A stretch of DNA of 64,000 nt, taken from Enoplolaimus lenunculus. Lineage: Eukaryota > Nematoda > Enoplea > Enoplida > Thoracostomopsidae. Position numbers and translations under genes: made by a program. Shown piece by piece: positions 33,574 through 45,764 of this stretch. The notes below the pieces were generated by a model. It saw only the letters and a list, made by a program, of their open reading frames with translations. It was not told the DNA's origin and searched no databases. Position 1 is the first letter of the stretch. Each line of letters opens with the position of its first letter. The stretch covers positions 1 to 64,000 of the forward strand of contig JASANG010000377.1 in assembly GCA_030248215.1 (NCBI GenBank), given 5' to 3'.

Positions 33574-35953
33574 CTGAAATAATAATAAACAATCCGTGCA
33601 TTTATAAAGCAAAACTAATTTACTGGCAAATGTGGTATAAACCAAGTTGCTTCGGGTGTCAGTTCCCCCTTGGGATTCTGTACAAATGTTTTTAGACTCA
33701 GTTTCAGTCTGCAACAGAACAAACTCCCCTTCAAAATTTTTATGTAACGTAAAACCTCCTTTTTCCAAAATCATGTCTACGCCCATGTATACACACAAAT
33801 AGGTATACAATATTAGTGGTCAAATTAGCGCAAAATATAAACAAACATACGATAGAAAAACAATAACGAATTTTTGGCAAGCCTTAAACTGATTATATAA
33901 GTAAAACCAAGGATCCAAAATGCTAATTTTACATTTTATCATTTCCTTTCCACAACCATAAGGGTTTTCTAATTGAAACTGACTTCCTTCCTTGAAATGT
34001 TTAGTTCTGTAATCTCCAACCATTCTGAATATTGTGATCTGTTATCATAAATAACAGCTTAAGAGAGTTACTTATGGAACACTTTTCCACGAAAAATAAT
34101 GGAGCACAAATCTAGTATCCAATCGCACCCTAAATTATGTAAGTGCGCATATATATTTATTACATACTGCTATTCAAAATCTGATTAATTCCATCATCTA
34201 CTTCGGCTGCGTCATACTTTGCCGTTCTGCCACACGGAAACATTGGCATGTTGGTGGCAAAGTTATGCCATATTCCAAAGCATCATAGGTAGCGCACGCA
34301 AAATTGTCTAAATATGCATGTAGTATAACAAAATGATGTAAAATGTATTCTACTGCATACAAGAAGTGCACCATAATCGCGTTTGTGGTAAACTAATCTT
34401 GAACAGTTTCTTTTGATTTTAACAAGGGTGTCACCTGATAATAGTTTACTAGAACCGGATATTAACCGGATATAGCATGTACATATGAGCACTATTCAGC
34501 ATGTACATATGAGCACTATTCACAGCAATTAAGTCGCGCAAAAGTGTATATATATTTGTTTACAGAATTATAATTAATTGTTAAGTTGGATTTTTGCAGC
34601 TTTTTACTTCCTTTGGAAGATATCCGCAGCCAGATGTTTAATATGTTAACTGCTCAAAAGCATTCGGTATTCGGTTAGAACATACATGGATTCCATCGGA
34701 ATTCCTGTTGCGGTCAAAATTGCTGGACCAAATCAATACATATTCCTGTTGCTGCATTCAAAGATGCAGGAACCAGAACTTTTCGGTATTGTGGCAAATT
34801 ACTCATAATCATTAAATATTGGAAACTTTGTCTTTGAAACAATGTTTCGAAAAGAGTGCTTTGCAATTAGTTCAATTTTGTTGATAATCGGTTTTTGATG
34901 TTTTCGCAGAACATGATGATGAAATAGGAGAAAATTCGCTTAAACCTACTTCAGCAAGTATTTTAAAAAAGCCTAACAGAAATTTGGTTATGAGAATTAT
35001 TTCAAATTCCAGTTTCTGTTCCGGTTTCTGCAAAGAAATTTTACTCCGTTCCTGATCTTGTTATGGTAAAACTTACGTAGTTCCGGTTGCAACCGTTTTA
35101 TATACCGGCTGCCGGAACCGTGTACGAATATTGTTTTTCGCTGAATATTAAACCGGAGCCGGATATCCGGTCGCACCCTGATTCTAACATATAAACTAAG
35201 TAGACTGACACATGATAACAGCACAAAGCAGGTATGACGATCGTATATTTGCATAAGTACATATCATTTCGAGACAAGAGCAAATTAGCGCGTGGACGGA
35301 CCATTGGAGTGGGGAGATAGTAGTGAAAATTTCGCATGAGGATCAGCAGTTTTCACATAAATTGTGTTGCTGAAAAAACTGTATGGTAAGGGACCATATC
35401 ATTTTATCACCTAAAAATTTTCTGAAGGGAAAATTTGTAAGGTAAAAATTATCACTTTATCACAAAAAAATTCACTAGCTATATAGTTTCTATCAGTACA
35501 CCCAAAAGATATACTACAAAAAACTTTTCATAAAATATAAATTTTAGCATGTTGATTTGCTTAACAATAATAGTGCTGGTGACTGTGAGAATTTATTTTT
35601 TTATCACATTTGTTATCCGCAACCAATTTGGTCAGTGTCAGGGGCGCCGATTTACTAAACTTTGTAATACTTGTTTGATTAGATTTACCAGCCGCTTTGC
35701 TGCTTGTGTTACTATAGCCGCATTGGAACTGAAATATAAGCAGGCGTAATTTCTGTTGCCTGCACTGAGGTCTAATTTTATTCACTGTATTTTTGCTAAT
35801 GAATATTATAAATCCTTGATTTGTGGAGCTTTTCAACGCGTATTTCAATTTTCGAATAGTTAAAAGTTTTTGAATCATGTGTTTTGATATACTAGTGGTA
35901 ACACTTTATAAGACAGTTTGCATCACCAGGGGCTGCCAATTTGTGAAAATTTC

Positions 35954-36135
35954 GGCCGGTAAAGTGGTCAATGCTAGAGCTGTCGTAACAATATTTCAAA
36001 GCCTTAATCTTTAGACTATTTTTTGCTTGGTTTTAGGTTTAGACTTAGGCTTATGAATATGCTTACTCTTACAGTTCCGCTTAGTCTTAATAATATGCTT
36101 ATAATACTGTTTCACCCCTGTTCTTTACATTGGCC
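35954..36135 (+). mobile_element. TTAGGC-bearing MITE, subfamily B copy 7 (decayed left end)
   Basis: The right end CCTGTTCTTTACATTGGCC is clear, and CTTTAGACTATTTTTTGCTT and GTTTAGACTTAGGC are typical of the body. The left end GGCCGGTAAAGTGG is doubtful and no target duplication is visible. Confidence 0.7.
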
Positions 36136-36562
36136 GTAGGGAGTAAAGAAATCTAACACCACTTTTTACACTGATAGAATTGTCTCGAATCCCAAACCAG
36201 AATATAGTTTTTTTACGTCCTTTCCAAACAATGATAAAATACACGCACATTTGTAAAAACTGTTTCTCCCTTTTGGGTGCCCGCGTTGCCCTAAGTCAAT
36301 ATGTCATTGTCTGAACCTTTAGATAATGAATATGCTCTAGGAATAACTATTTACTTGTCCTGACAGATAGTGTTCCATATGGGGTGGGTGGAACATTTAT
36401 TACAACGGCGTGTGCATTTTAACGTGGATGACCAATTAACGTTGGTGCCCCATTAGTTTTCATTTTCAGAGACTTGTAAAAAATTCAAAATTTTGCTATG
36501 AAAATCTGTAAGTGAATATAAAGATCCCATTATATAATATGGTTAGTTTCCCTTAGAACAGC

Positions 36563-36731
36563 GGCCCATACTTTAAGGGGCGTCCAGGTTTCGGGTGGGT
36601 CTGAAATAGTAGGTTTAGATTCTAGATCGCATTTTTGTTGCTTAGGCTTAAGCACTCATTTTTGAAACGCTGAGGCTTAGCCTTAGAAATCCACTTTATC
36701 TACTGTTACGCCCCTTAAAGTAACATTGGCC
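36563..36731 (+). mobile_element. TTAGGC-bearing MITE, subfamily A copy 6
   Basis: Left GGCCCATACTTTAAGGGGCG and right CCCCTTAAAGTAACATTGGCC in its outer bases. Flanks AGAACAGC and, two bases further out on the right, AAGACAGC look like an imperfect duplication. Lies between the visible PEX2 and HPRT exons. Confidence 0.85.
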
Positions 36732-37842
36732 CTAAGACAGCTACTAACTTTTATGACCTTGCGTCTTTATACATACTTTACCACGGCGTTGTGAACAATA
36801 TTATTTCCCGCACAAAAGTAACAGGAAATGAAGCCTGTTTATTACACATAAAACGCTCTATTCTTTAACGGTTACAACGTCAAGTTTTATTAATTTCACA
36901 TAAAATATAAAGAAATAACACATTTTATGCCTGATTATTAGTAAAAAGAAGTACTTCCGCTTTAGTTTACGTCAGAAGCTACAGACTTTGCTCTTGGCAG
37001 ATAAAACAAAACTCGAATAACAGCCTAGAACTGATATACACAACTAGAAAAAAAAATAAATTCTAACAGCAAATAAAATCGAAATTATAACACTTGTATA
37101 TATCCTTTCGCAAGCTCAAACCTAACCCTATCGTAAGCCTAATGCTAAACCATGCCAAAGCCTGTAACTTAGAGAAATTGCCTTTAGTTGAACGAACTAA
37201 GTTTCCAGCTTAGGAAACCGAATATATAACTTGCATTTTAAAGTATATCTCGACGCTTTGTGCATTATTCCAGGGCTCACTTATATGAATCAAAGATACA
37301 CTGACATCACAAATAACCCAAATAAAAATGTTTCATGAAGATAAACTGCCAGCTGCCAACGGGGCAACCATATTTGCACTGCATTACTTATTCCTGCACA
37401 ACCAATACATAATAATTTCAAAATTCAATTTCAAGAACATTTACTAAAATCAACAAAAACACAGACAAAATGACGAAACAAAAAAAATGCACCCGTAAAC
37501 AAAAGCATGCAGTTTTCAAATGCATTGTATATACAAATGCTAAGTTCACAACTAAATACTAATATGAAACCACCGTATTTACAGAACAGCAAAGACACAA
37601 AACCTGAAACTGACTCACCTCACAGCCGGATAGCAAAATTACTGGAAACGGAAACTGAAAATCACCGGATGTTTTTATCGCTGTAAAAAGTCGTAACAAT
37701 ATTTTACATAATGAAACGTTCGAGCGATCCGTTCAGATTTTATGACGATTTTTTCGAAATTTTATATGAATTGTAGTTATTTGACGTATAAGTTTGCTAC
37801 TTACAAAGCTATAAATTTTAACAAATCACATACGAACACAAG

Positions 37843-38014
37843 GGCCCATGTTACTTTAAGGGGCGTCCAGGTTTCTGGTGAGTCTATAAAAGAGTAGGTT
37901 TAGATTCTATATTACATTTTTTTCTTAGGCTTAGGCTTAGAAACACGCTTTTGCAACGCTTAGGCTTAGGAACACGCATAATTTACTGTTACGTCCATTA
38001 AAGTAACATTGGCC
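37843..38014 (+). mobile_element. TTAGGC-bearing MITE, subfamily A copy 7
   Basis: Left GGCCCATGTTACTTTAAGGG, then CTATAAAAGAGTAGG near 37888, then TTAGGC hexamers. Right CATTAAAGTAACATTGGCC. Flanks AACACAAG and AGCACAAG agree at 7 of 8. This is close to a consensus copy of subfamily A. Confidence 0.9.
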
Positions 38015-38515
38015 AGCACAAGTATAAACAAAAATTAAGAGCTATACTATACATCAGTGTACCTGCAATGAAAAATTTGATCAAAGTTAGTTGTGCTCGG
38101 GCGCAAATTTTCTTGTAGTATTACTTGAGTCAAATTATGTTTGAAAGAAAAAAGTTTACCTACAAAGGTTATGCTGTAATTTTTGAAACGAAATCAAAAA
38201 ATATCGAAATCCAACCGACACCAGATTTCATTTCTGCTTTGACCACGTAACCTCATAATTCAAGTTTAAGGCTTAGGTGCTTTGTGATGGAGTGTGTTGT
38301 TCATAATATTGGCTTGGTATTGGTTAATCCGAGTACATTTGCTAATAATTTTCAACAAATCATAAATAGAAATATAAAAATATTCTACTGAACTATACAA
38401 TGAATCAGACACAGGGTTCGATGGAATTGAAGCAAACAAGTGAAAAGACACCGAGAAAATACAAAATATATGGAAAATAAAGAAAAACTATGTTTCGAGT
38501 TCACAGTACACTAAC

Positions 38516-38611
38516 CATGTTCTCGGATGCATGTTCCATTTCTCGCCAGTAAGCAGCGCTCACACCGTTGACCTGCAATAGCTGGGGATCTAAGATTTCA
38601 TACAGTTGCAT
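38516..38611 (-). CDS. Candidate first coding exon (possibly PEX2 N-terminus)
   Basis: An ATG-started 32-codon frame ends at ATG|GTTAGT, a plausible donor. It contains LLQVNGVSAAYWREMEHASE, which lines up without gaps, though weakly, with the LRISQLDALELNKALEQ region of animal PEX2, and has the right length for the missing N-terminus. Against this: it ends in phase 0 while the first sure PEX2 exon (33573) needs phase 1, so another small exon or an error would be required. It could belong to a different gene or be chance. Confidence 0.25.
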
Positions 38612-39267
38612 GGAAGGACAGCATAACGCGCAAGAACGTTGTCAAATTTCTTAGCGTACCATACACTAAATTGTAAAGCTACAGGCAGTATCGCCAACTG
38701 ATGATAAGTGCTACACGCATACGAGAATATGTGCACATGTCATATACATATTGCAAAACTCAAGAAGTGTTATAAAAATTAAAATGCATTATTTAGTTGA
38801 CAGTATATAGCTGTACAAAGTGGAGCCGCATAATTAGGTCAGTGATGTTCTCAGAAATAATTTTACTATTTTTAAAAATATCTCAGGTTAAGGAAGTTCA
38901 AAAGCCATGACATTTGCGTTCAACAGAAGCCACCGGATACTGATTTTCCGGATACAGCGTATAAATGATGTGTACTGTTTGAACTGTTTGATTCGTCTGA
39001 AAGCACATGCTTGCTGAATTAACAAAAGCTTGTTGCTTAGATACTTGACTTTACATAGAGTGTGAAACCGTATTTTTTGACTTGTCAGGAAATGCGATCA
39101 CAGCACAAATTTAACATATACACGTTTAAATCCGTTTTATGACATAGATGATATGGCTTTTTGACGGGTAAACCGCTAAACATATTTGCAGTAACGAAAT
39201 GGCACCGAGTAATATAGTACTTTAAAACAATCTGCGACTATGAATTTTTTATCATCAACCAATACCA

Positions 39268-41526
39268 TCACAAAACACCATTTTGTACCAGAGAATAACG
39301 CTCAATTGCATCAGGATTAAGTACGCAAACGTGATTTAAATTTCGAAACAGTTCGTTATAGTCAAATCCACATCCGACTACAAACCGATCTGGGATCGCA
39401 AATCCGGCATAATCCGGTGCATATCCGTTGCTACGCGACGTCCGCTTCCAGAGCAACGTTGCTACTTTGATTGATGCTGGTCTATTTTCAGGTCTACAAG
39501 CATATATAGCACATAATGCACATCGCTAATTATGGATTAGCGCTTTGGTCTCGATCTCGGCACGTCCCAGTAGTTGGCCTGTCTCGATCTCAGTTTTTTT
39601 GAGTCTCTTTATGTTTCAAACCGAGACCAAAACTTCAAAACCAAATTTTACTTCTTATACTCAACATTCACACTGGACAGATATCTATTGTATTGGTTGA
39701 ATATAAAATTAAAATAATTTCGCCGGTTTCTAAAGTTGGTTTCGTTAGTAAACCACCAGTTCTTAAAAGATAAACAAATTTGCACTCTAAATCAACGACC
39801 ACCGCCGAAAAACTCACTCAGAACTTTTGTTTAAAAATCTCATTTTCATGGTTGCTAACAGTCCAAAACTTTATCGAGACCGAGAGCTGAGGTGTCGCTC
39901 TTAGTAGATTGGTTTGTCTCGGTTTTTGACCGACATCGCTTATCCTTGTAGCTAATACGTACAAAAAAGAGTGCAAGAGTGGCGCCCGACTTTTCGCGTC
40001 AATAGCTGTTGTTCTATCATCTGAAACAACGCTAAATTCTACCCACACCTGCAGATTTGATCGAATGTTGCAACTTAATTATTCAGAATCCCACACTGAT
40101 GCGCAAAGTAACTTAGCCTACCTGTTCAATACATCAAGCATTTTTGTCATAGTTGTTCCGGTATCTACAATATCCTCTACTATTAGCAAATTCCGTCCTT
40201 TAAACGATGCTAAATCTACGTCGCGACCAACTGTTACCTGAAAACAAAGCGCAGGAATCGTAGTACAATGGAATACCAGACTTTGCTAAACATCCATGAA
40301 TGGTATGTATAACATAACTGTATATTAAATTTTAGAGGATTGCAAATTTTGTATATATACAATGCTTAAACCCGAAATACGTGTGCGCGTAAAAAATTAA
40401 TTTCTACTGCCAGGTGTCATGCTCCCGTTCCAAACGTAAGGTTATGGCGACAGAAGCATAAACAAAACATTTTATACAAGTAACGCATGGTTAGATATAG
40501 AGAACGCCACAAGCAAAATATATACTATTAAGTAATACGTATTCAACGACTCGGCACACCACACATAACCTACATTGCCACTCGATTCAGTATCAATATA
40601 GCTACGCATGCGAAGAAATTCCAAGGTGATTGCTTTGGTTTCGTAATTTTTCATTTCTTCCAAAAGCTCGCAAAAGAATCTAAAACAATAGCATCTAACT
40701 ACAACAATTATAACACTCTATCAACTGGACAACTGCTCACTAAACACATTCATAAGTCCGTTTTGGCTGACCACAACTTTAACCTACGACAATGAGACTG
40801 CAGCGCCATACGTAACCAGCACAAATTTATTTTGTTTTCGACTAAAATCGCATACAACTCACCTATACGAACCTTTCAGAACACACAACGCTGTAAACGG
40901 TGTATGTCCCATTTCGCTTGATATTTCTTCCGCCATTCGTCTCGTGCGATCGCGTATAAAACCTTAAAACAAACAGGACCTAATCGGCATCGGTATCGAT
41001 AAAAGTTTTGGTATCGGCACGTCACATTTCTACCTATTTGCTCAGCTTATTGACTGCATCAGTTTCATGAATTTAGCACAACAGTCAATCCCCTACGCCA
41101 GATATAGTGCAACATATATTATATACAACATATTCTAGAGTGACATCATTAAAATATAAGGTGGCGCCTAGATTACATGTCTAAAGCCTGCGTATGCATG
41201 TATTGGTTCTACTACTTAACACGCCGTGTACAACTGCGCATTATGCCAGCCGCCGTCAAATATACTTCGGCATCCAAACGTGTTTGTATAACGGAATACA
41301 GAATATATATGGAAATATATATTCTGCATGGGTTATTAGACAAGAAGTATGCGATATCCTCAAACAATCAACACGAGATGAATTAAATTTTTTGCTGCAT
41401 AGTAAACATATATATACCTTGTGGTATCAATACATGATCAAGGTCTCTCATGAACCGTTTTGGAATGCAGAGGCTATCAATGGCATAACCACTAAAGTCG
41501 TCAGGAATGAAAATTGGTCCTGGCAT
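39268..41526 (-). CDS. HPRT1: Hypoxanthine-guanine phosphoribosyltransferase, complete
   Basis: Five minus-strand exons, all GT-AG and all in phase: 41526-41418, 40962-40863, 40679-40574, 40237-40122 and 39493-39268. They give 218 codons plus stop, the same length as the human enzyme. It moves phosphoribose from PRPP to hypoxanthine or guanine, making IMP or GMP in cytosolic purine salvage. Visible landmarks: SLCIPKRFMRDLDHVLIP near residue 18; the LKGSYR loop at 65-70; the PRPP-binding VEDIVDTGTTM at 125-135 with the acidic pair E126/D127 and the general-base Asp at about 130; IKVATLLWKR with the purine-contacting Lys at 153; and GFDYNELFRNLNHVCV near the C-terminus. The start ATG at 41526 follows ATCTGAA and gives the usual N-terminus. 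Nothing looks broken. PEX2 lies downstream on the same strand. No promoter motif was identified. Confidence 0.96.
39539..39947. mobile_element. hAT-like MITE family E, copy 1, overlapping the 5' side of HPRT exon 5's intron
   Basis: Left TTAGCGCTTTGGTCTCGATC and right TTTTTGACCGACATCGCTTA are inverted. GTCTCGGTC-type words recur inside. It lies in HPRT intron 4. Copy 2 at 48939-49318 is better preserved and has an 8-bp duplication. Confidence 0.6.
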
Positions 41527-43031
41527 TTCAGATATTAAATAACAGCTAATTATCTGCCTATAAACCTATAAACAATTGACAGGGGTTGCGACATCAGCAA
41601 ATATCAGTGCTTTGAAAACAAAGCATAAAGAGTAACCTAATTCCAACAAAAATAATATAATCGAAGCACGACAGGCTCGGTGTTTCTACAACCATTTTGC
41701 TAATACACAAACATGCCAAGGCAAGGAGGAATATAGGCTGCATGAAGATCATGCGCGAAGCGTGAATACCACATTATTTTTAATAAATCGATCAAATTCT
41801 GTTGCACCATCGCATACAACAAAATATACACATACGAAAGCCGGGCTGCGGGACATGTTGGTAGAGCATTCGCCTAGAGATCTGCAAGTTGCTAGTTCCA
41901 GCCTCTCCTGTAAACCTGCTGTTAAAGCTGCTTAATAAAAAAGGTATGAATTTCGCCATTCTATCCAAGTAGACCGACAACTCCGTATTACATAATGTAA
42001 CAAAGTTTAATTGACAAGTGTTATTATGTGTGATTTTGACGTACGTAAACACGGTATATTCATCTATTTGGCACAAAATATACCAGGGTGCAACCGGAAT
42101 ATCGATTCAAAACAAATTTAGATTCCGATTCTACAATCAATCGGAATTGGAATTTAAAAATATTAATTTTTATCATACTTGTAATTTGTTGCATAAAATT
42201 TTCTCGATCTCAACAATCCAACATCCAAACGAACAAAAACATCGTTTTATTTTGAAAATAACACTAATTGATTGTACATTAGATAGCGTTACATAATCAA
42301 AAAACCATCGCCAATTTGTTCATGTAAAAAATTTTGCCAGCCCACATGCGCCCTAAATCAATATTGAATTTCTTAATACAAATTATTCGTACGTATACTA
42401 ACAAAATTAAGTTTCGAGTTGGTCGAAGTTGTATACACTAGCTAACAAATTAATAGCCACATAGGCTACAAATCCAGAAACTTAATGAAAAAATGGGCAA
42501 TGTAAAGATCAAGGGTGGAACGTTTTCTATAGAAACTTAGCCTTAGCTTTATTGGCCAACGAATGAACCAAGGTGAGGAGTAGGCAAAAAACACAAGAAA
42601 TAAGGAACACCAAACTGTGTTGAAATATTTGCAGTTTAATAGTTTCAGATCTAGAAACAACATATTTGATTTAAGTCTTAACAACTCCACCTAGTCACAA
42701 TCTGTAAATTGCGGAGTGTCGCACTCTGAAACGCCAAAATATTGCACAAATATTTGTTGAAAGCGCTGTTGTTACTTCTTACAAATGAAATGCGATAAAT
42801 ACTGCGAAAAAAGCATGTTTTCCAGTAAAATGATGCGCAATCAAAACGTAAACAAGAGCGAGCGGCAATCTATAGGTGTTAGCAATTTTGGAATTTATCG
42901 TGTTGTGTGTTTCAGGGTGCACGTGTAGTTGCACGTGTACAACATCTCAAAACAGTGTCAGACCAACACGGTCCAAGAAGCACCTGAAACAGTCAAAATA
43001 TTTGATACAGAACAAGTGTTTACGCTCTATA
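41527..43031. other. Gap upstream of HPRT
   Basis: No exon supported. 42086 starts CAGGGTGCAACCGGAATATC, a left end of the hAT-like family seen at 48640. A very short TTAGGC-type remnant of about 65 bp lies at 42493-42557 (GGCAATGTAAAGATCAAGGG to TTATTGGCC). HPRT promoter elements must lie here but none is recognisable. Confidence 0.4.
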
Positions 43032-43231
43032 CACTGCAAAAATCGAGAGTCGACATGACTCTCTCCGAAACAAGCTCTACGGGACTACACAAAATGAATC
43101 AAATTCGGCTGCTCCAGTGTCAAATGAAATTGAGCGAATTTGACTCTGGCGGAGTCAAATTTGACTCAGTTTGTACAGTCCATTAAAACCTTCTTCGGAG
43201 AGAGTCAATTTGACTCGCGATTTTTGCAGTG
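43032..43231. mobile_element. Foldback MITE family F, copy 7
   Basis: Full-length: left CACTGCAAAAATCGAGAGTC and right GACTCGCGATTTTTGCAGTG, with TA on both sides. The terminal arms differ from the consensus in a matching way (TCGAGAGTC opposite GACTCGCGA), as expected if the arms are kept paired or were gene-converted. Confidence 0.85.
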
Positions 43232-43562
43232 TACACAAAAAACATTTAGTATTCAAGAAATATTTTTTTCAAATTCAAAACAATTGTGTCTTAATCCAGA
43301 CTCCAGACATATATGTCTTGAATGCAAGGCATTATGCGGGGTTCACGATATAGCCGGGGCAGGTGGGTCACGGGTTGTCACATGTTGGTTCGGTGTCAAC
43401 GTTAAAATTCGGGCATTTATATCGGGCCAACAGACAAAATCGAATGTCATACATTAGCTTTACAAACCACCGTACTCAAATGATCAATGTGTAAAAGGTA
43501 CGGTCGTGCGTGATACTGTGGGACATTTATGCGAATATATATCATATGATATTCTAAAATTT

Positions 43563-43735
43563 GGCCCATAAAGATCAGGGGCGCACCGTTTTGAGGGATT
43601 AGAAAAGAGTAAGCTTAAGCTTTTGACTAATTTTTTGCCTGGCTTAGGTTAAGGCTTAGGCTTAGGCTTACGCTTACGCTTAGGAATGTGCTTATAATAT
43701 ATACAGTTCCGCCCCTGTTCGTCAATACATTGGCC
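43563..43735 (+). mobile_element. TTAGGC-bearing MITE, subfamily B copy 8, nested in family D
   Basis: Left GGCCCATAAAGATCAGGGGC, right CCTGTTCGTCAATACATTGG then CC. Flanks TAAAATTT and AAAAATTT agree at 7 of 8. Its right part was later copied by the 448-bp duplication, so a second right half lies at 44084-44183. Confidence 0.88.
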
Positions 43736-44526
43736 AAAAATTTCAACGAATATTATATAATATTCAGCGGGACAGTGTATTTTTAGTGCTTATAAATGAA
43801 TGGAAAGTCGAACTGCAGAGGCACAGATGTGTATTAAATACCAAATAAACGCCTGCAAAACGTTTCCGACACAGAATTGCTAACAACCACAGCTTCATAA
43901 TTCAAAAATTCAAATTTCACATTCTAATATCATATGATATTCAACAGTACAATTTGGGTAAACCTCAAGCATGCAGACATTTGAAAATATATCATATGAT
44001 ATTCGCAGGCAATACCTCGAACATCATATGATATTGAAGAACAAAAGGTGACCATCAGACAAATGCGAATTTTAATTTTTTTTGCCTGGCTTAGGTTTAA
44101 GGCTTAAGCTTAGGCTGAAGCTTACGCTTAGGAATGTGCTTATAATATATACTGTTCCGCCCCTGTTCGTCAATACATTGGCCAAAAATTTCAACGAATA
44201 TTATATAATATTCAGCGGGACAGTGTATTCTTTTAGTGCTTATAAATGAATGGAAAGTCGAACTGCAGAGGCACAGATGTGTATTAAATACCAAATACAC
44301 GCCTGCAAAACGTTTCCGACACAAAATTGCTTACAACCAAGCTTCACAATTCAAAAATTCAAATTTCACATTCTACTATCATATGATATTCAACAGTACA
44401 ATTTGGGTAAACCTCAAGTATGCAGACATTTGAAAATATATCATATGATATTCGCAGGCAATACCTCGAATATCATATGATATTGAAGAACAAAAGGTGA
44501 CCATCAGACAAATGCGAATTTTTGAG
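43631..44526 (+). repeat. 448-bp tandem duplication, two units
   Basis: Units 43631-44078 and 44079-44526 are nearly identical, with a few substitutions such as AATAAACGCC against AATACACGCC. The unit starts in the TTAGGC body of the nested MITE (TTTTTTGCCTGGCTTAGG) and ends at CAGACAAATGCGAATTTT. The join falls in a short T run shared by both ends, which suggests an unequal exchange or replication slip there. Similarity suggests a recent event. Confidence 0.93.
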
Positions 44527-44628
44527 TACGCTATGTGGTCCACAAGCAGACAAAATATTACCTAATAGTGTAGGTAATAGGGACAAAACGTGTCCCAAGC
44601 TGCCCCGGTTATATAATGTGATCCCCGT

Positions 44629-45764
44629 ATTAGTTTCTGAATTTTTTCAGAAATCTGTGCGTCTGAAATTCGTAACACTTAAAACTTTTAAATTTAGGAA
44701 TGTGTTTCATAAACGATTAAGACATATACTTTTGAAATACTAGACAAATACGTCCGAAATATATTAAGGCAATTATGTCTGAAATCAAAAACTTGTTTTG
44801 ATGATTTTTGAGACACATATGTCTTAGAAACAAGATTTGCCAGAGAAGTCGCCTTCAAATTTAGGAGTTAAGCTCAACCAAATTTCGTAATTTTACAACC
44901 TAAGATACCTCCAAGACATGAACTTAGGTTGGTGGATCCTGAGTTCAACCCAAAACATCTTTGAAATTCGATTATTTATATACCCATTTAAGAATATAAA
45001 CGGAATAACTTTTTTTACATACATAAAAATCAGAAAATAAATTCTTGAATATACAAGACGACTGATTCTTGAAAGAAAAAAATTTGTTTCGCATAAATTT
45101 AGTGTAAATAGAAATTTCTTGAATTTAAGACATTTATGTTTTAAACATTTCGGACACAAATTTCTGAGCTGTTTTTTATTTTCAATTGCCCTCCTGTCTA
45201 CACATGCAGACATTATGCAAGTTATGGAGGGTAACTATTTAAATGGCATGTCATACCCATGAGTGAAACAATCTAATAAAGTATATTTTTTGTTATTTGA
45301 TGATATCTTCACTATGTCAGACGAAAAACATCTTTCGACTGACGGGGCCGGAGCCGGACATCCGGTTGCTCCCGCTGTCTACATGTGTAGACAATGCTAA
45401 CGCGATTTATACAAGAGGTGTTATGCATTTACGCACCTATACTTTGGCGTTATACACATATATTTTGTTTCGTATAAGCGTCAGGAATTCTGTCGCTCAG
45501 TATGGGGTAACATTGATTTGTAAGGTAATGGCGGTGATCCTTCTTGAACCCGTCACAATTTTGGTCCATGCATACTTGACTGCAGTCCAAAAATCCCACT
45601 GTCCCAGCTAAAATATTGATAGCTCTTGTTTGTGGTGGGATTTTGGGATTTTGGGATTTTGTGATTTCAAAACAATTCATTGCAAGCAATTCCTGTGGCT
45701 TGGTCTTAGGCACTAGGATTACGCAACCCTGTTGCTCAAGATTAGGTCTAGAAATTGGCAAGGC
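44629..45764. other. Gene-free stretch
   Basis: AT-rich with several GAAATTCGT/GACACATATGTCT-like words around 44640-45170 that may be an old inverted repeat (AGACATATACTTTTGAAATA and ATTTAAGACATTTATG). GCCGGACATCCGGTTGC at 45355 is an end word of the hAT-like family. No exon found. Confidence 0.35.

Larger units (their letters stand above)
33574..39267. other. 5.7-kb stretch between the visible PEX2 and HPRT exons
   Basis: Contains TTAGGC MITEs at 35954-36135, 36563-36731 and 37843-38014, hAT-like terminal words near 35150-35180, and AT-rich filler. The missing PEX2 5' exon should lie here if the gene is intact. An open frame at 35561-35878 (minus) and an exon-like 36-bp segment at about 37617-37652 (minus, bounded by TTTTCAG and GTGAGT) were seen, but neither can be tied to PEX2. 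Confidence 0.4.
43336..44628. mobile_element. MITE family D, copy 2, enlarged by a nested MITE and a duplication
   Basis: Left GCGGGGTTCACGATATAGCC and right TATATAATGTGATCCCCGT match the ends of the copy at 29883-30427. Flanks ATTAT and ATTAG agree at 4 of 5. Inside lie a subfamily B TTAGGC MITE (43563-43735) and a 448-bp tandem duplication (43631-44078 and 44079-44526). The palindrome ATATCATATGATATT recurs several times. Confidence 0.75.

Noticed and set aside
41177-41538. Plus-strand open frames of 69 and 114 codons
   Set aside because: They overlap HPRT exon 1 on the other strand; the HPRT reading is supported by family similarity and by phase with four other exons.
44893-45213. A 106-codon minus-strand open frame
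   Set aside because: AT-rich, no recognisable domain, no splice context and no neighbour; likely chance.
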